Shown: positions 12,175-23,260 of the stretch, piece after piece
Position numbering within the stretch: position 1 is the stretch's first letter
Layout of the letters: each line of letters begins with the position of its first letter
Assembly: GCF_025698545.1 (NCBI RefSeq)
Contig: NC_068569.1
Location: forward strand, 9,052,001 to 9,116,000
Direction of reading: 5' to 3'
Source of the DNA: Gossypium raimondii
Taxonomy: Eukaryota > Streptophyta > Magnoliopsida > Malvales > Malvaceae
Length of the DNA: 64,000 bases
The notes under the pieces: generated by a model
Seen by the model: the letters and a program-made list of their open reading frames with translations, nothing else
What the model was told of the DNA's origin: nothing
Databases searched by the model: none
Program-made: the position numbers and the translations under genes

Positions 12175-13030
12175 TTTAGTAAAAAACCATTATTTCGGCC
12201 CTTTGTTCATATTTTTTCCCGGATTTTATTACTTTAAAAAATATACTATTTTTTAATTTTATTATTTTACATTATTTTAGTAAATTATGTTTGAAATGTA
12301 TTAATTTATTGTTTTTAAATAAATTTAAAAAAACCCTTATTTCGTCCCTTTGTTCGTATTTTTTTGCGGATTTTATTACTTTAAAAAATATATTCTACTT
12401 TCTAATTTTATTATTTTACATTATTTTAGTACATTATGTTTGAAATGTATTAATTTAGTGTGTTTTTAAATAAATTTCAAAAATAACCCTTATTTCGACC
12501 ATTTGTTCGTATTTTTTCCTGAATTTTATTACTTTTAAAAAATATACTATTTTCTAATTTTATTATTTTATATTATTTTAGTACATTATGTTTGAAATGT
12601 ATTAATTTAGTGTGTGTTTTAAATAAATTTAAAAAATAACCCTTATTTAGGCCCTTTGTTCGTATTTTTTCCCCAAATTTTATTACTTTCAATAAAAAGA
12701 TATTATTTTCGTATTTTATTATTTTAGATTATTTTAGTACATTATGTTTGAAATGTATTAATTTAGTGTGTGTTTTAAATAAATTTAGTAAAAACCCTTA
12801 TTTCGCCTTGTTCGTATTTTTTACGAAGCCTTATTGTTTCAAAAATATATTATTTTCGTATTTTATTATTTTACGTTATTTTAGTACATTATGTTTGAAA
12901 TGCATTAATTTAGTAAAAACTCTTATTTCGGTCCTTTGTTCGTATTTTTTTCCAGATTTTATTACTTTCAAAAATATTTTATTTTCGTATTTTATTATTT
13001 TACATTCTTTTCATATTTTATATTTTCTTA
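12175..13030. repeat. Tandem array, about six copies of a ~153-bp unit
   Basis: Each unit runs CCCTTATTTCG..CCTTTGTTCGTATTTTTT, GATTTTATTACTTT, TTTTATTATTTTACATTATT, ACATTATGTTTGAAATG and TTTAAATAAATTTA. Copies begin near 12179, 12332, 12485, 12640, 12787 and 12914; the last two are shortened. It lies just upstream of the mobile-domain gene's ATG (12148), still within the MULE. An open frame at 12748-13095 is an artefact of this array. Confidence 0.85.
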
Positions 13031-13627
13031 AATATATTTTTTATTTTATTTTTAATGCTATTTTTGTAAAAAACTCATTACAACATGCTAAATAAATTTC
13101 ATAAAAAATTATCTAATCAACATAGAAGGTACATAACATGGGTTTTTCATGCTAAATAAATTTCATAAAATATATATGCTAAATAAAATAATAAAACACA
13201 TATAATGTACATAACATAGATTTTTACACAAATATTACAAAAAAAATTTAAATAATACAAAAAGAATTACCTTTACTTATTTTTTTCTTTCTTTTCCTTC
13301 CCTCCCTCTTCTTCTTCTCCTTTCCTTTCCTTTCTTTTTCTTTCTTCTCCTTTCCTTTCCTTTTCTTTCTTTTTCTTTCTTCTCCTTCTTTCTTCTCCTC
13401 CAGCCGAATGGTCCCCCCATCCCAATATAAGGGCTGGTGCCGCCTGTGGCAGTGACACCTTTGGTGCCGCCTCTGCCACTAGTGCCGCCTGTGGCAGACC
13501 CTCCACCAGGGTCCTGTCACTTCCATTAGCAGTTTTTTTTGTACCATTTTGGTAAATAAAAAAATAGTATACTATTTTAATATTTTTTGTTTTTTATGAT
13601 TATTTTCGTAAAAAACCCCGAAACTTT

Positions 13628-14576
13628 TGAAGTAATTTAATTTATTTAAAAATACAATAAAAATAATTTAAACCTGGCCAAAACAATCAAAATCTAATTA
13701 ACAAATTACTTACAAACTTTTATTATTTTATTAAAAAATCACTGCTTAAATATTTTATATTATTTTTATTTCTTTCCCTAGATAGTAGGTGTACATAGGG
13801 TTGGTTTGGTTTGGGTAGCTCTCATGATTTCTTTCTCAACTTCTTCATTTGCGTTTAGAATCTTATAATTTATCTTATTTGATTTTGTATAATTTTATAA
13901 TTGGTTAATAAATTAAATGATGATATATTATTTTGAATTTTAATAGTAAATTTATTTAGTTTTATTTTAGATACTCAATAATGTTACGAATATTTTATTA
14001 TGAAGTGGATGAATATAAGTTTGATGTAATAGTCATTAAAACTTCTTATATATATAAATATAAACTTTAAAGAGCATTATAAACATTCTTATTAATCAAT
14101 AAAATAGCTACTCCTTTTTTGCTCTTTTATTTATTTATTATTATCTATATCATAACAAATAACAATATATTAAATTATATACTATCCATACATAAAATAT
14201 GATTGTACTTAGAAATATATTGCGGAACCTATTTTATACAAAAATAACAACAAACAAAGAGGATTAAACCTTCAATATTTAACCAAATTATTGAGCAATA
14301 AGTATAAGATGATTACAAGTTGAAAACCGAGAGATGTGTAGAAGAAATACCAAATGCGAATAACATAATAATTGAAGAGACCCAAGCTTAATACAAAATC
14401 ATGAAAATTTTAGCTGTAAGTAGGAAATATGAGGTAGCTAAATTTCCTTGGACCAGTCGGGTCTCTTGTTTTATACTAATATGCAGATGCTACGTCACGC
14501 ATGAAAATTGACCCTCCATTATTACCCAAACCTCGTTTTGTTTCTATGTAGTGTATACATATAAATATATATTAGC
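13628..14576. other. AT-rich spacer
   Basis: About 950 bases between the MULE and the next MITE. No coding signal, RNA gene or repeat is recognised. Confidence 0.4.
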
Positions 14577-15033
14577 TTAAGTTTTCATTTTCGTCACTTA
14601 ATTAAAAAAAGTTATAATTTAGTCACTCAACTATTTGAAAGTTTTCATTTAAGTCATTAGACTATTAAAATCGACGTTATATGGTTTTCTCTGTTTGCAC
14701 TATCTGCACAAATCAAAAGCTCTTTTTTCCCTTCTCTTCTCTAGTTTAGTTTTTTCTTCATGAAACATTTTTGCGTGTCACGAATTTACGAACCAAATTT
14801 TTTTTTGATATACGACATTGACCGTGAGACCAACTTGGATCTACAATATGCTTTTTTACTCGTCGATGGGTATTGATCCCCATATCGATTGTCAAATCGT
14901 CGCTTGGAGCTCATTGGTAAAACACTTAAATAAAAACTTTAAATAGTTCAGTAACTTAAATGAAAACTTTCGAATAATTTAATGACCAAATTGTAACTTT
15001 TTTAATCAAGTTATTAAAACAAAAATTTATCCA
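14577..15033. mobile_element. MITE-like inverted repeat, ~455 bp
   Basis: The left arm (about 14578-14667) contains GTTTTCATTT, AGTTATAATTTAGTCACT and a second GTTTTCATTTAAGT. The right arm (about 14942-15031) is its inverse: ACTTAAATGAAAAC, AATGACCAAATTGTAACTTT and TTAAAACAAAAATTT. The roughly 90-bp arms enclose a non-coding centre. I do not know the superfamily. Confidence 0.6.
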
Positions 15034-15255
15034 TGGCTAATGGTGTAGTTTATTTATTTATCTTTTTCTAAAGAATACTTTTTCTTTCCACTTTCTAGTT
15101 CGGTGGATCTAACGTATATTGTGTGCATAACATACCAAAAAAACAAAAGATAGTTGGTGGAGACAAAGTGTGCTTTACCCTAGTACGTGTTTTTCAAATT
15201 TTTTAAAAAGAATCTCTTGGCAGGGGTGGAAGGTGAAACCAGGAGTATTGTAAGA
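15034..15255. other. Short spacer between two inverted-repeat elements
   Basis: About 220 bases without a recognisable feature. Confidence 0.4.
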
Positions 15256-15264
15256 TATATTTTA

Positions 15265-16147
15265 GGGTTTTTTACTAAAATAATATAAAAAAATAAAAAA
15301 AATGCCAAAATAATATACAAAAAAAATTATTTACCAAAATAATACAAAAAAAAAAGATGGCTGAAGGAGGGTAATGGAATGGCGGCACCGGTGGTGCCAT
15401 TCCCATTGGCGGTACAGGACTAAAATGTAACTATCTGCAGTTTCAAGGACCTGACATGAAAATTTACCATTTTGAATTTTGAAAGTGAATTGGTGCCGCC
15501 TGTGGGTGTGTCAGCGCCAAAGCTGAAACTTGGCTAATTGCCTTCTAAGCCCTCCTTATTTATTATCTTCTTTTTATTCCCCTTCAACTCACTTTTTTTT
15601 TATTTAATAAACAAGCCCTCAACCTATTTTTGTAGTTAAATAGGCTCTTAATCTATGATTTTTACTCATAAAAGCCCTTTATTTTATTATTAAAGTAAAT
15701 ATATTTTACCTAAAGTAAAGCTATTTAAAAAAGTATAAACTAATTCGCATTTTATGTATTATTTTGGTAATTTGATGAGAATAGTTTATTAAATAAAAAA
15801 ATTAGCCAATAATAAAATAAAGTGAGTTGAAGGGGAATAAAAAGAAAATAATAAATAAGGAGGGCTTAGAAGGCAATTAGCCAAGTTTCAGCTTTGGAGC
15901 TGACACACCCACAGGCGGCACCAATTCACTTTCAAAATTCAAAATGGTAAATTTGAATGTCAAGTCCTTGAGACTGCAGATAGTTATATTTTAGTCCTGT
16001 GTCGCCAATGGGAATGGCACCACCGGTGCCGCCATTCCATTACCCTCCTTCAGCCATCTTTTTTTTTTGTATTATTTTGGTAAATAATTTTTTTTGTATA
16101 TTATTTTGGTATTTTTTATTTCTTTTATATTATTTTAGTAAAAACCC
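15265..16147. mobile_element. 883-bp foldback non-autonomous Mutator-like element
   Basis: Two arms of about 345 bp (15265-15608 and about 15790-16147) are near-perfect inverted copies around a unique centre of about 180 bp. The ends are GGGTTTTTTACTAAAATAAT and its inverse, the same as the 5.6-kb MULE. A perfect 9-bp target duplication TATATTTTA flanks it (15256-15264 and 16148-16156), the Mutator hallmark. Both arms carry GGCGGCACC motifs and the segment AAGTTTCAGCTTTGG. It encodes no protein and was presumably mobilised by a related MULE transposase. A transcript across it would fold into a long hairpin. Confidence 0.85.
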
Positions 16148-16156
16148 TATATTTTA

Positions 16157-17593
16157 CTATTTAATTTTAATTATAAAATATATTTAAAATTATAAAAAAT
16201 AGTTTCTTTTTCATATAAAAAGTTATCTAAGATTGAGCTTTGCACAAGTAAAGTCTTTTTCAATCCCAACTTTGATATGACGATCAAGAATGATTTTACA
16301 TTAAAATCTATAGTATTAAGTAAAATAAGACATCGAACGAATTAAAAAAAAAGGTTAAAAATTAAAAAGACAGAACTATTTTCAAATATCTGTAGATATA
16401 TCCATTTTCACATTTCTATCCAATTTTCAAACCTCATTGGATTAATGGCAATGGTAACGAGGATGATGATATGCTTTGGGTAGACAAGTGAATGAAAAGG
16501 ACATTGAAAATGATTGTATAACCCAAACACATTTTACCTTGAATGGAGCAAGGTTTGCAATTAAACCAACCAGTTTTTGAGTAAAGTCAGAAAATTGTAC
16601 ACAAATTAGTCGTGCTTGACTTGCAAGTCCACTAATTAAAACAAAGTTTCCTTTCAATGGCATTCTGCTTTCTGGCACCAGCTGCTCTGATTCTAAATTA
16701 ATGCCTCTCTTGCTATACCACCAATCAATCCTTCACTAATATTTTTTTCATCAAAACTAAACCCGTAAAAAGAAAAAAAAAATCCAGAAAACAATTTGGA
16801 AAATTTGAGTTTGTATTATAAAAGTCAGGTAAACTAATGTATGATATTAATTATTGATAAAACTAATGTATTTGATTAAATGTAAGGTTATTACAAAACC
16901 ATTAAAATAAAATAAAATATATATCCAAATCCTGTTTGTTGGTTTGATGGTCAAGTTTTATCGTCTCAAGTGTGGCCTGGGTTTGAATTTGCACGGCTTT
17001 GCCCTTCTTTTGTATTTCACTAAAAAAAAGAAAGGTATATCCAATAAATTTGAAAAATGCGTTTTTATGTGTTGTAACCATTAAATTTATCTTCAAACTT
17101 TTTTTTTTTTTTACAATTTTCATTGTAAAAAGTACACTCTCAACACTTGCTATGGCAACAGGCAAAATCAGCACTAACTTAACCAGGCGATATATCGATG
17201 GAGTTACAATTTTTCCCTTTTTGAATTATTATTTTCATAAACATTGGAATGAGAAGAGAAAATGACACCTATAATTAGAATAAAGTAAAACTAGTCGTAG
17301 GTAGGTGAGAAAAAAGAGAGTAATAAATTGTATATAATTATTGATAAAACAGAAGTGGATAAGAAAAGTAGAAATTAGTTATTTATTTACACATGTATTA
17401 GTGTATTACCAATACAGTGACACATCATAGAACTATAAGTACAAATCATAGAACTCCCATAAGAGAAATATAGAGAGTAGAACATCTATTTTAAGTACTA
17501 ATACCTTAATTTTAAAATTTTAAGAGGAAATATAGAATGGGAGTTTTGTCGTTATTTTATCAGATTAAATTTTACCCAAACAGAGAAGCGAAC
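16157..17593. other. Spacer downstream of BAHD copy 2
   Basis: Mostly AT-rich, without a supported gene. It includes a possible SINE-like segment (16930-17115, listed separately). The last few hundred bases before 17594 should hold the 3' untranslated region of BAHD copy 2. The minus-strand open frame at 16442-16678 resembles nothing I know. Confidence 0.4.
16930..17115 (+). mobile_element. Possible SINE-like segment with box A/B-like motifs
   Basis: TGATGGTCAAGTTTT followed about 30 bases later by CTGGGTTTGAATTTGC resembles the box A and box B of a tRNA-derived promoter (box B consensus GGTTCRANNC). A T12 run ends the segment at 17101-17112. No second copy in this window, so this is weak. 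Confidence 0.3.
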
Positions 17594-20500
17594 TTAGAGA
17601 TTAAGGTAATCAGAAGTTAAGGGCCTAAACACCAATGCAGCCTCTTTTTCTATTTGCTCCAACTGCCCTTTCAATAGCAGCATGTACACCACCCAATCAC
17701 CATCTCTCACCGGACTAGGCATCGGCATAACGTATCCACAAAGTCCACCCCATGGGAAATGGTACGATCCAAAAGCCGGGCAACCCCATCCGAAATCCAT
17801 CTTTGAAACCGGGAAACGCAGCCCTGACGACACCACCACTGCTGGCCCATCATCCTTCACCACGTTGTACACCCTTGTCATTGCAGGCTCAGGTCGGTGA
17901 GCTTCGACCCAATCAATCAGTCCCAGGAAATGTTCCTTATTCGTCGCGGGTTTTAGAAACTCGTGAACTTGTTTCGCCACCCGACACAAAGGCTGTTCAA
18001 TTAGTTCACCAATAGGTTGCGATCCATACGGAACGGATAGCACATTTCCGAAGTGATATGTCATGGCAGTGGCCATGTCTTCATCTCCTTCCCCCAACCT
18101 TGACCTCCCATCCACAACAATCCCCATTTTTGATATCCTGTTTCTATCTTTACTGGCAGCAAAAGCTGCCACCTGCTTCCACAAAAACGCACTGAATGAC
18201 TCGAGCTTGGACCTTTTGTCCCCATCGGAAGAGGCAAGTGACTGAAGCTCATTGATTTGGTCACTACTAACGTAATAAATGCGACTTATGAGATGATCAG
18301 TAGGTTCATGGTTTTCTTCTGGAGGTGGCAATGAGGGTATTGGCACATACATCTCGTCCAGCGACGGGTCAACACGCCCTGGTCGTCTCGGATTCAACAG
18401 TGATCGACGAAAGCTTGGCACCATCGAAGCCGGTTTCGACTGAGCTATCTCCGCCCATGACACAAGAAACATGTTGGCTGTGTATGCATCAGCTACTCGA
18501 TGATCAAATGCGCATGCCACCACTATACCCCCACATTTTAGTTCAGTTGCCTGTACGCATCAAAACTAAAACCAAATTTAGTCTCTTCTATACAGCTTGT
18601 GAAAGCTTACGTGAATTGTTATTAAAATTTCTCCAAACCCTGATTAATTAGTACAAGTTAATAACTTGAATTAATTAATTAAGATTTGGTAAACTTAAAT
18701 TTAAAATTGTTCCAACTTAAACAATACCAAAGCTGGATATTGATCTGTTTTGGAAGTCTACAAGTTACTTATGTCAATATCAACCAATGTATTAGCAGTT
18801 GAGTATGAACTTGTCATTGCGTAAACCAACATATTCCTTCTTACTGACGACGTCCAAAATGCTAGAAAAGTCCATAAAAATGAACCTCTTACGAGAAAAA
18901 CTATTTCATACCTCATATTTAAATTGATTGAGATGTAGGATTAAAAATAACAAGGATGATTGTGTCGTATACATGCATAATATTAAATAAGTCAGATGCT
19001 ACCTACTCTTCCATCAACATCTCCATAAAATATTCAACTATTTTTAGTGATGTACTCGTTAGGTAATACCAGCTACCAACTGCAGTCAATATCCTGTTGG
19101 TATATATGGTACAAGAGAAATTTGTTCATTATTAATGCGTATCAAATCAAGGGTGGGGTTTTGATATATGCTCATATGATAAAATTACAGTGTAGTACCT
19201 TCAAATTTTTATAAAATTATAACTAATTTTTTGAATAGAATATATTAATTAAATATAAATGTGCTATCAAACCATATATTAAACTCATTCCAATATAATT
19301 ATTATAAATTTTAAACCAATAGTTTAACCACATACTATAATATAAACAATTCGTTTTTAAAATTTAGAAACAAATATGTGCCACTTATGATTCATGCCTA
19401 TCTTTTATGTTTAATTGGTATTGTTATTATTGTAACAACTAAAAGAACACGATTTCCTCTCATCTAAATATTAAAGGGAGACTGTGAATAAAAGTAATAA
19501 GTATGATATAAAAAAATTGATTTTATATGAACATTATACTTTTTTCATGAGTAAATTAGATAAATGATCATCTTATTATTAAAAACTTTTTATTAGATCA
19601 CTTGATTTTAAAAATTATAAAATATATTTTAAGTTCAAATTTTAAATTATAAATTATAAAATATATTTTAGATTGATATAACTGTTAACTTAATGACTTT
19701 GTATTTTTGACAAATTATTTTTAATGCACATCATTTCCGTATCATGTAATAGCTTAAAAAATATATTAACCTCTGCACCTTCCCCATTTCCCTTCTATTT
19801 AATCTCCTCTAACTTCGCACCTTGCAGCTTTCTTTGCCTTTCGCAGCAGACGCTACTTTTGGGTATATATACATATATATGCTTTCAAGTTTCAAGCCTA
19901 TTTGTTCCTCTAAATTTCATTTAGTTTCTTCCTTTTTGACAATAAGAAATGGGAAATTTAATTAGAAAGAATTTAAATTAGAAAAGTTTTATTTTAACGC
20001 ATGCTTTAATTTAAATCCACCCAAATTAGTTCGGATTTGCCATGATTCTGATAGTGGGGTTTGTCTTTCAATTCTTTTCGGTTCTAATATCTTTATTGAT
20101 TTGCATTTTAGAGTTAATATTTGAGTTTGATAGGATAAAAATGTCTTTTCCAAGCATTGATTTGGAAATGTGATAGTCGTTCAGATCTAAATGTTTTGGG
20201 TTTTTTTTTTTTTTTTTTATGAATTGAAGATTTGGGTTCTGGGTAATGATGATGATTGAATATTTGATTATGATTTTTAGCATAGAAATTCATGTGCGGG
20301 ATTCTGGTTTTTGTCTCCCCACAGTAGGGTGGTGAAGTTTTTTAATTTAATACTATGTGTTATTCAAAATCGATGATTCGTTGTGTTCTGATTTTATTAA
20401 ATATATTATATTTAAGCTGACGACACTATTTAGTTGAATGTTTGGATTTCCAGTACTGTTCGTTCTTCTTTACAAATTGCAGCCCGAACCGCTAAATGAT

Positions 20501-23184
20501 TTGGGTGAGAGGGGGGAGGGAGAAGGAGGGCTGAGCGGTGGTGGGAGAGGGAGGAGAGATGGTGTAATTTGAGTTTTTTTATTTTTTTAATTTTTTTTAT
20601 GAGTTATAAGAGGAGGGTAAAATTCTTGACCACGACTCATTTGTTAATATTTTTTAAAATTATTATACGACATGGAAATTATGTCTATTAAAAATAATTT
20701 GTTAAAAAAATAAATTAACATTTACATTAGCCAACCTTTAATTATTTAACAATTTTAAACTTAAAATAATAAATTAAATTGTCATTTTATAATATTTTAA
20801 AATTAAATAACCCTAACAACACTCACCATTTACATAATAAGCTAGGTTAAGTTTCTCCGCTTAATAGTAAAATTCATTATTTAAACAAAGTAGGTAAAAT
20901 TATTGACCTCAATGATAACTCAATCATTATGACTTAGAAAGGGACTAAATTGAATTTAAAATGATTCAACTTCTTCTCAAACTTTCTTGACCTCCTACAA
21001 AACCATGTTTAAATTATTGTCTTAAACTGAGTTTGTTGCTGTGTCATGTTTTAAAAATATTTCAACGTTTGAATACTCAACTCAACCACTTTTAAATTTA
21101 CTTCAACTTGAGAGTTAAATCTCACGCGACATGTGTGGCCTTTAACTTTTTTTTGCTTCATTTAAATGGCTTCTAATTGTGGTTCAATTAATAAAATAAT
21201 AAAACTATATTAGGGAGTTTCAATTTTTTATAATTTAATTTCGACTTTTGATAGAAAACTAAATATTTTTTAAAATTGAGGTTAGAGCCACTAAAATTTA
21301 TTTGAAGCAATAATTAAAACTCATGTCTTGCATCTAGATGTTAGGTTGAAACCCTAATATCCCTTTCTCGTAATCTTATAAATAAATATAATTATTATAT
21401 GAAAAAGTAACTTGGATATGACTAGAGAAAATATAACAAATATATATTGGGCTCGAGATTATACTTGATATTGGATTTTTCAAATAATTCCTTAAAAGAA
21501 TATTGTATTTATCTTCATAATATTTCAAGAATCCAACTTATTAGTAATTATTTTATAAAAAAATTTTAGTAAGTTTTTATAAAAAATATTTCAAAGAATT
21601 GAAATTTTAAATAATTTATACTTATATTTAAGCCTTTGTCTGAATTGGTGTTACAAATCAACAAATCACTAATTTAATTGAGAAATTACTAAAATACATT
21701 TTATACAAAGTAAGTTATATTACTAAAAGGTGTTTTGGTTCTTTTATATTTTAAATAAAATCAATAAAACTCAATTATAATAAGATTTTAATCTATGGCA
21801 CTACATATTTTAAAATTTTAATTTTACTTCAACCAAAAATACTAATTAATTTTTATATAAATTTTTACAAATATAGTTATTACATAATTTTTTCACTGTA
21901 CAATAAGTGTACCATAATTTAGTATGATAACACCTTAGGAGTTAAGAAGGAACAAAGGCCCTATATGTCCCTCATGAGCCTACTGTAATGCAATTATGTG
22001 TAATACAAAATTAAGTTGGTGTACTAGTTAATTGAAGATCAATTTAATTAAAAATATAAAAATATAAATTAGAAAAAGAAATAAAATTTTATTATAAATA
22101 TATATATTTTAATATTTTTATTTTATTTTTATAATTAAATAATTTAAATTATAATTTGAAAAAAATTAAGATAAATGAGTGATAAAGTCGAAATATTTAA
22201 GATTTTTTAGGTACGGGTTCAAACATTGGCAGTGATTATATATATTATTTCACCCACAACTTGGGTGTCACATAATCTAGTACTTTTAAACATAAACACG
22301 ATTAACGTGTCCAAGGGTTGAATTACATACCCAATTGTGAAGGTTTTGATATTTGACTGGTTTGAACAAAAATATTAGTTCCAAAAATAAACTTGATTAA
22401 AAAAATATAAGCTCTATTTAAAATATGGTTAAACTTGGGTTTTAATATTCAATACTTAAGTTTAATTTTTCAATTTTATAACATGTTAGTTTTATTTTCT
22501 TTTATATATTACATATTTTTATATAATATATTTAGATTTAAAAATTTAAGAAAAGTTTTTTAATAAAAATAAAATAATATGAATGAGTTTAAATAAACTT
22601 AAATTAATCAACTTAGGTAAAATATAAGTCTCAAATTTAAAGTGGAGTTAAACTTTAATAATTGTTGACACCAAAGTTGAATTGGCCCATAGATTAGACA
22701 CTTTTAATCATAACATTGGTATCTTTTATATCTTTATTCTACTGTAGCACTAATATTCATGAAAACGTACCTGTACGGCGAGCACACCACGTTTCTTTTT
22801 AGGTACGAATTTGCCTTCAATGCTGTCATCCGGGTTATGAAAATTGAGATTTCTAAGCTCAATATCTGCATAAGCCTCCACGAAATCCACACCTCGATTG
22901 TTACAGAGAAGCTCCGGCTCCCCCAGGGCGTTGGGGACAACCTCCCCACCCAAACAATAGTAAGAGATAAGTGCTTCAGCCAAGGACTTCTTCAAAACAC
23001 TAAACATGCGGCTGCTGTGGGAGCTGGTCGGTTTCTTGTAGCAGAAGAAAACGCCGAAGTCCAGCGGCGGCAGCAGCAAGTCTAGGTTGGTCAGTGGCAG
23101 CCAATGGTCTTGGAAAGGCGCCACTGCTGCCACAACTTCATTTTTCCTCACTGCCACCGTGGATTCTTCCTTTACTGATCCCAT
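17594..23184 (-). CDS. BAHD acyltransferase, coniferyl alcohol acyltransferase-like, copy 2
   Basis: Exons 22771-23184 and 17594-18550 join in frame (..AVQ/ATEL..) over a 4220-bp intron and give 456 residues. The motifs are H155-RVA-D159 and DFGWG at 390-394. [22 protein letters not shown] and [14 protein letters not shown] match copy 1, and the intron sits at the same codon, so the two are paralogues from a local duplication. It should transfer an acyl group from CoA to a phenylpropanoid-type alcohol in the cytosol; the exact substrate is inferred from resemblance to coniferyl alcohol acyltransferase and could differ from copy 1. ATG at 23184 (MGSVKEES) follows a TATA box at 23254-23260. The reading frame is intact. 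The intron is about eight times longer than in copy 1 and holds repeat-derived DNA, but the splice sites (CAG/GTACG and GTACAG/GCA) are good. Confidence 0.9.
19700..20630. other. Unexplained promoter-like island inside the BAHD copy 2 intron
   Basis: On the plus strand (antisense to the gene) a C/T-rich stretch with TTCGCACCTTGCAG precedes TATATATACATATATA near 19863. A 14-18 base T run follows near 20201-20219 and a G/A-rich tract at 20507-20568. It resembles a 5' leader and promoter fragment, perhaps captured by a transposon, but I cannot assign a source gene. Confidence 0.25.
20507..20568 (+). other. G-rich tract with quadruplex potential
   Basis: Purine tract with runs GGGGGG, GGG, GGG, then GGTGGTGGG, GGG and GGAGG in about 55 bases, far from the local AT-rich background. 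It lies on the strand opposite the BAHD transcript. Confidence 0.5.
21630..21860 (-). mobile_element. tRNA-derived SINE-like element, copy 3 (decayed)
   Basis: Related to the copies at 7480-7705 and 7770-7975. On the minus strand it ends in TAACACCAATTCAGACAAAGG and has TTTAGTAATATAACTTA in the body. The box B position reads GATTAAAATC, so the promoter is mutated. Confidence 0.4.
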
Positions 23185-23253
23185 TTCTGACGACTACCGT
23201 AATATCAGTGTGATGAGAAAGAGGTGATGATGGGGTTTTGCATTAGACAGGGA

Positions 23254-23260
23254 ATTTATA
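23254..23260 (-). promoter_or_regulatory. Probable TATA box of BAHD copy 2
   Basis: TATAAAT on the minus strand, 70 bases upstream of the ATG at 23184, matching the element of copy 1. Confidence 0.6.

Larger units (their letters stand above)
8012..13619. mobile_element. 5.6-kb Mutator-like element with transposase and plant-mobile-domain relics
   Basis: Long inverted termini define it: the left end begins GGGGTTTTACTAAAATAAT and the right end is its inverse. Both continue through a shared TTTATTTACCAAAATGGTAC block and GGCGGCACC-rich subterminal DNA. It is flanked by an 8-bp direct repeat GAAACTTT (8004-8011 and 13620-13627), near the 9 bp usual for Mutator elements. Inside are a SWIM-type MULE transposase tail on the plus strand (9971-10534) and a MAIN-like plant mobile domain gene on the minus strand (10841-12148), facing each other. 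A retrotransposon LTR fragment (about 8820-9967) abuts the transposase relic and has removed its N-terminal part, and a 153-bp tandem array lies at 12175-13030. Both genes carry nonsense changes, so the element is dead. The 883-bp element at 15265-16147 has the same termini. Confidence 0.75.
18551..22770 (-). other. 4.2-kb intron of BAHD copy 2
   Basis: AT-rich intron with no supported gene in either strand. It contains a less AT-rich island with TATA-like and G-rich sequence (19700-20630) and a decayed SINE-like copy (21630-21860). The rest has no recognisable content. Confidence 0.75.

Noticed and set aside
13273-13506. Lys/Glu-rich minus-strand open frame (77 codons) and its plus-strand counterpart at 8118-8303
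   Set aside because: Both arise from the GAA/CTT-rich subterminal arms of the MULE; low-complexity artefacts.
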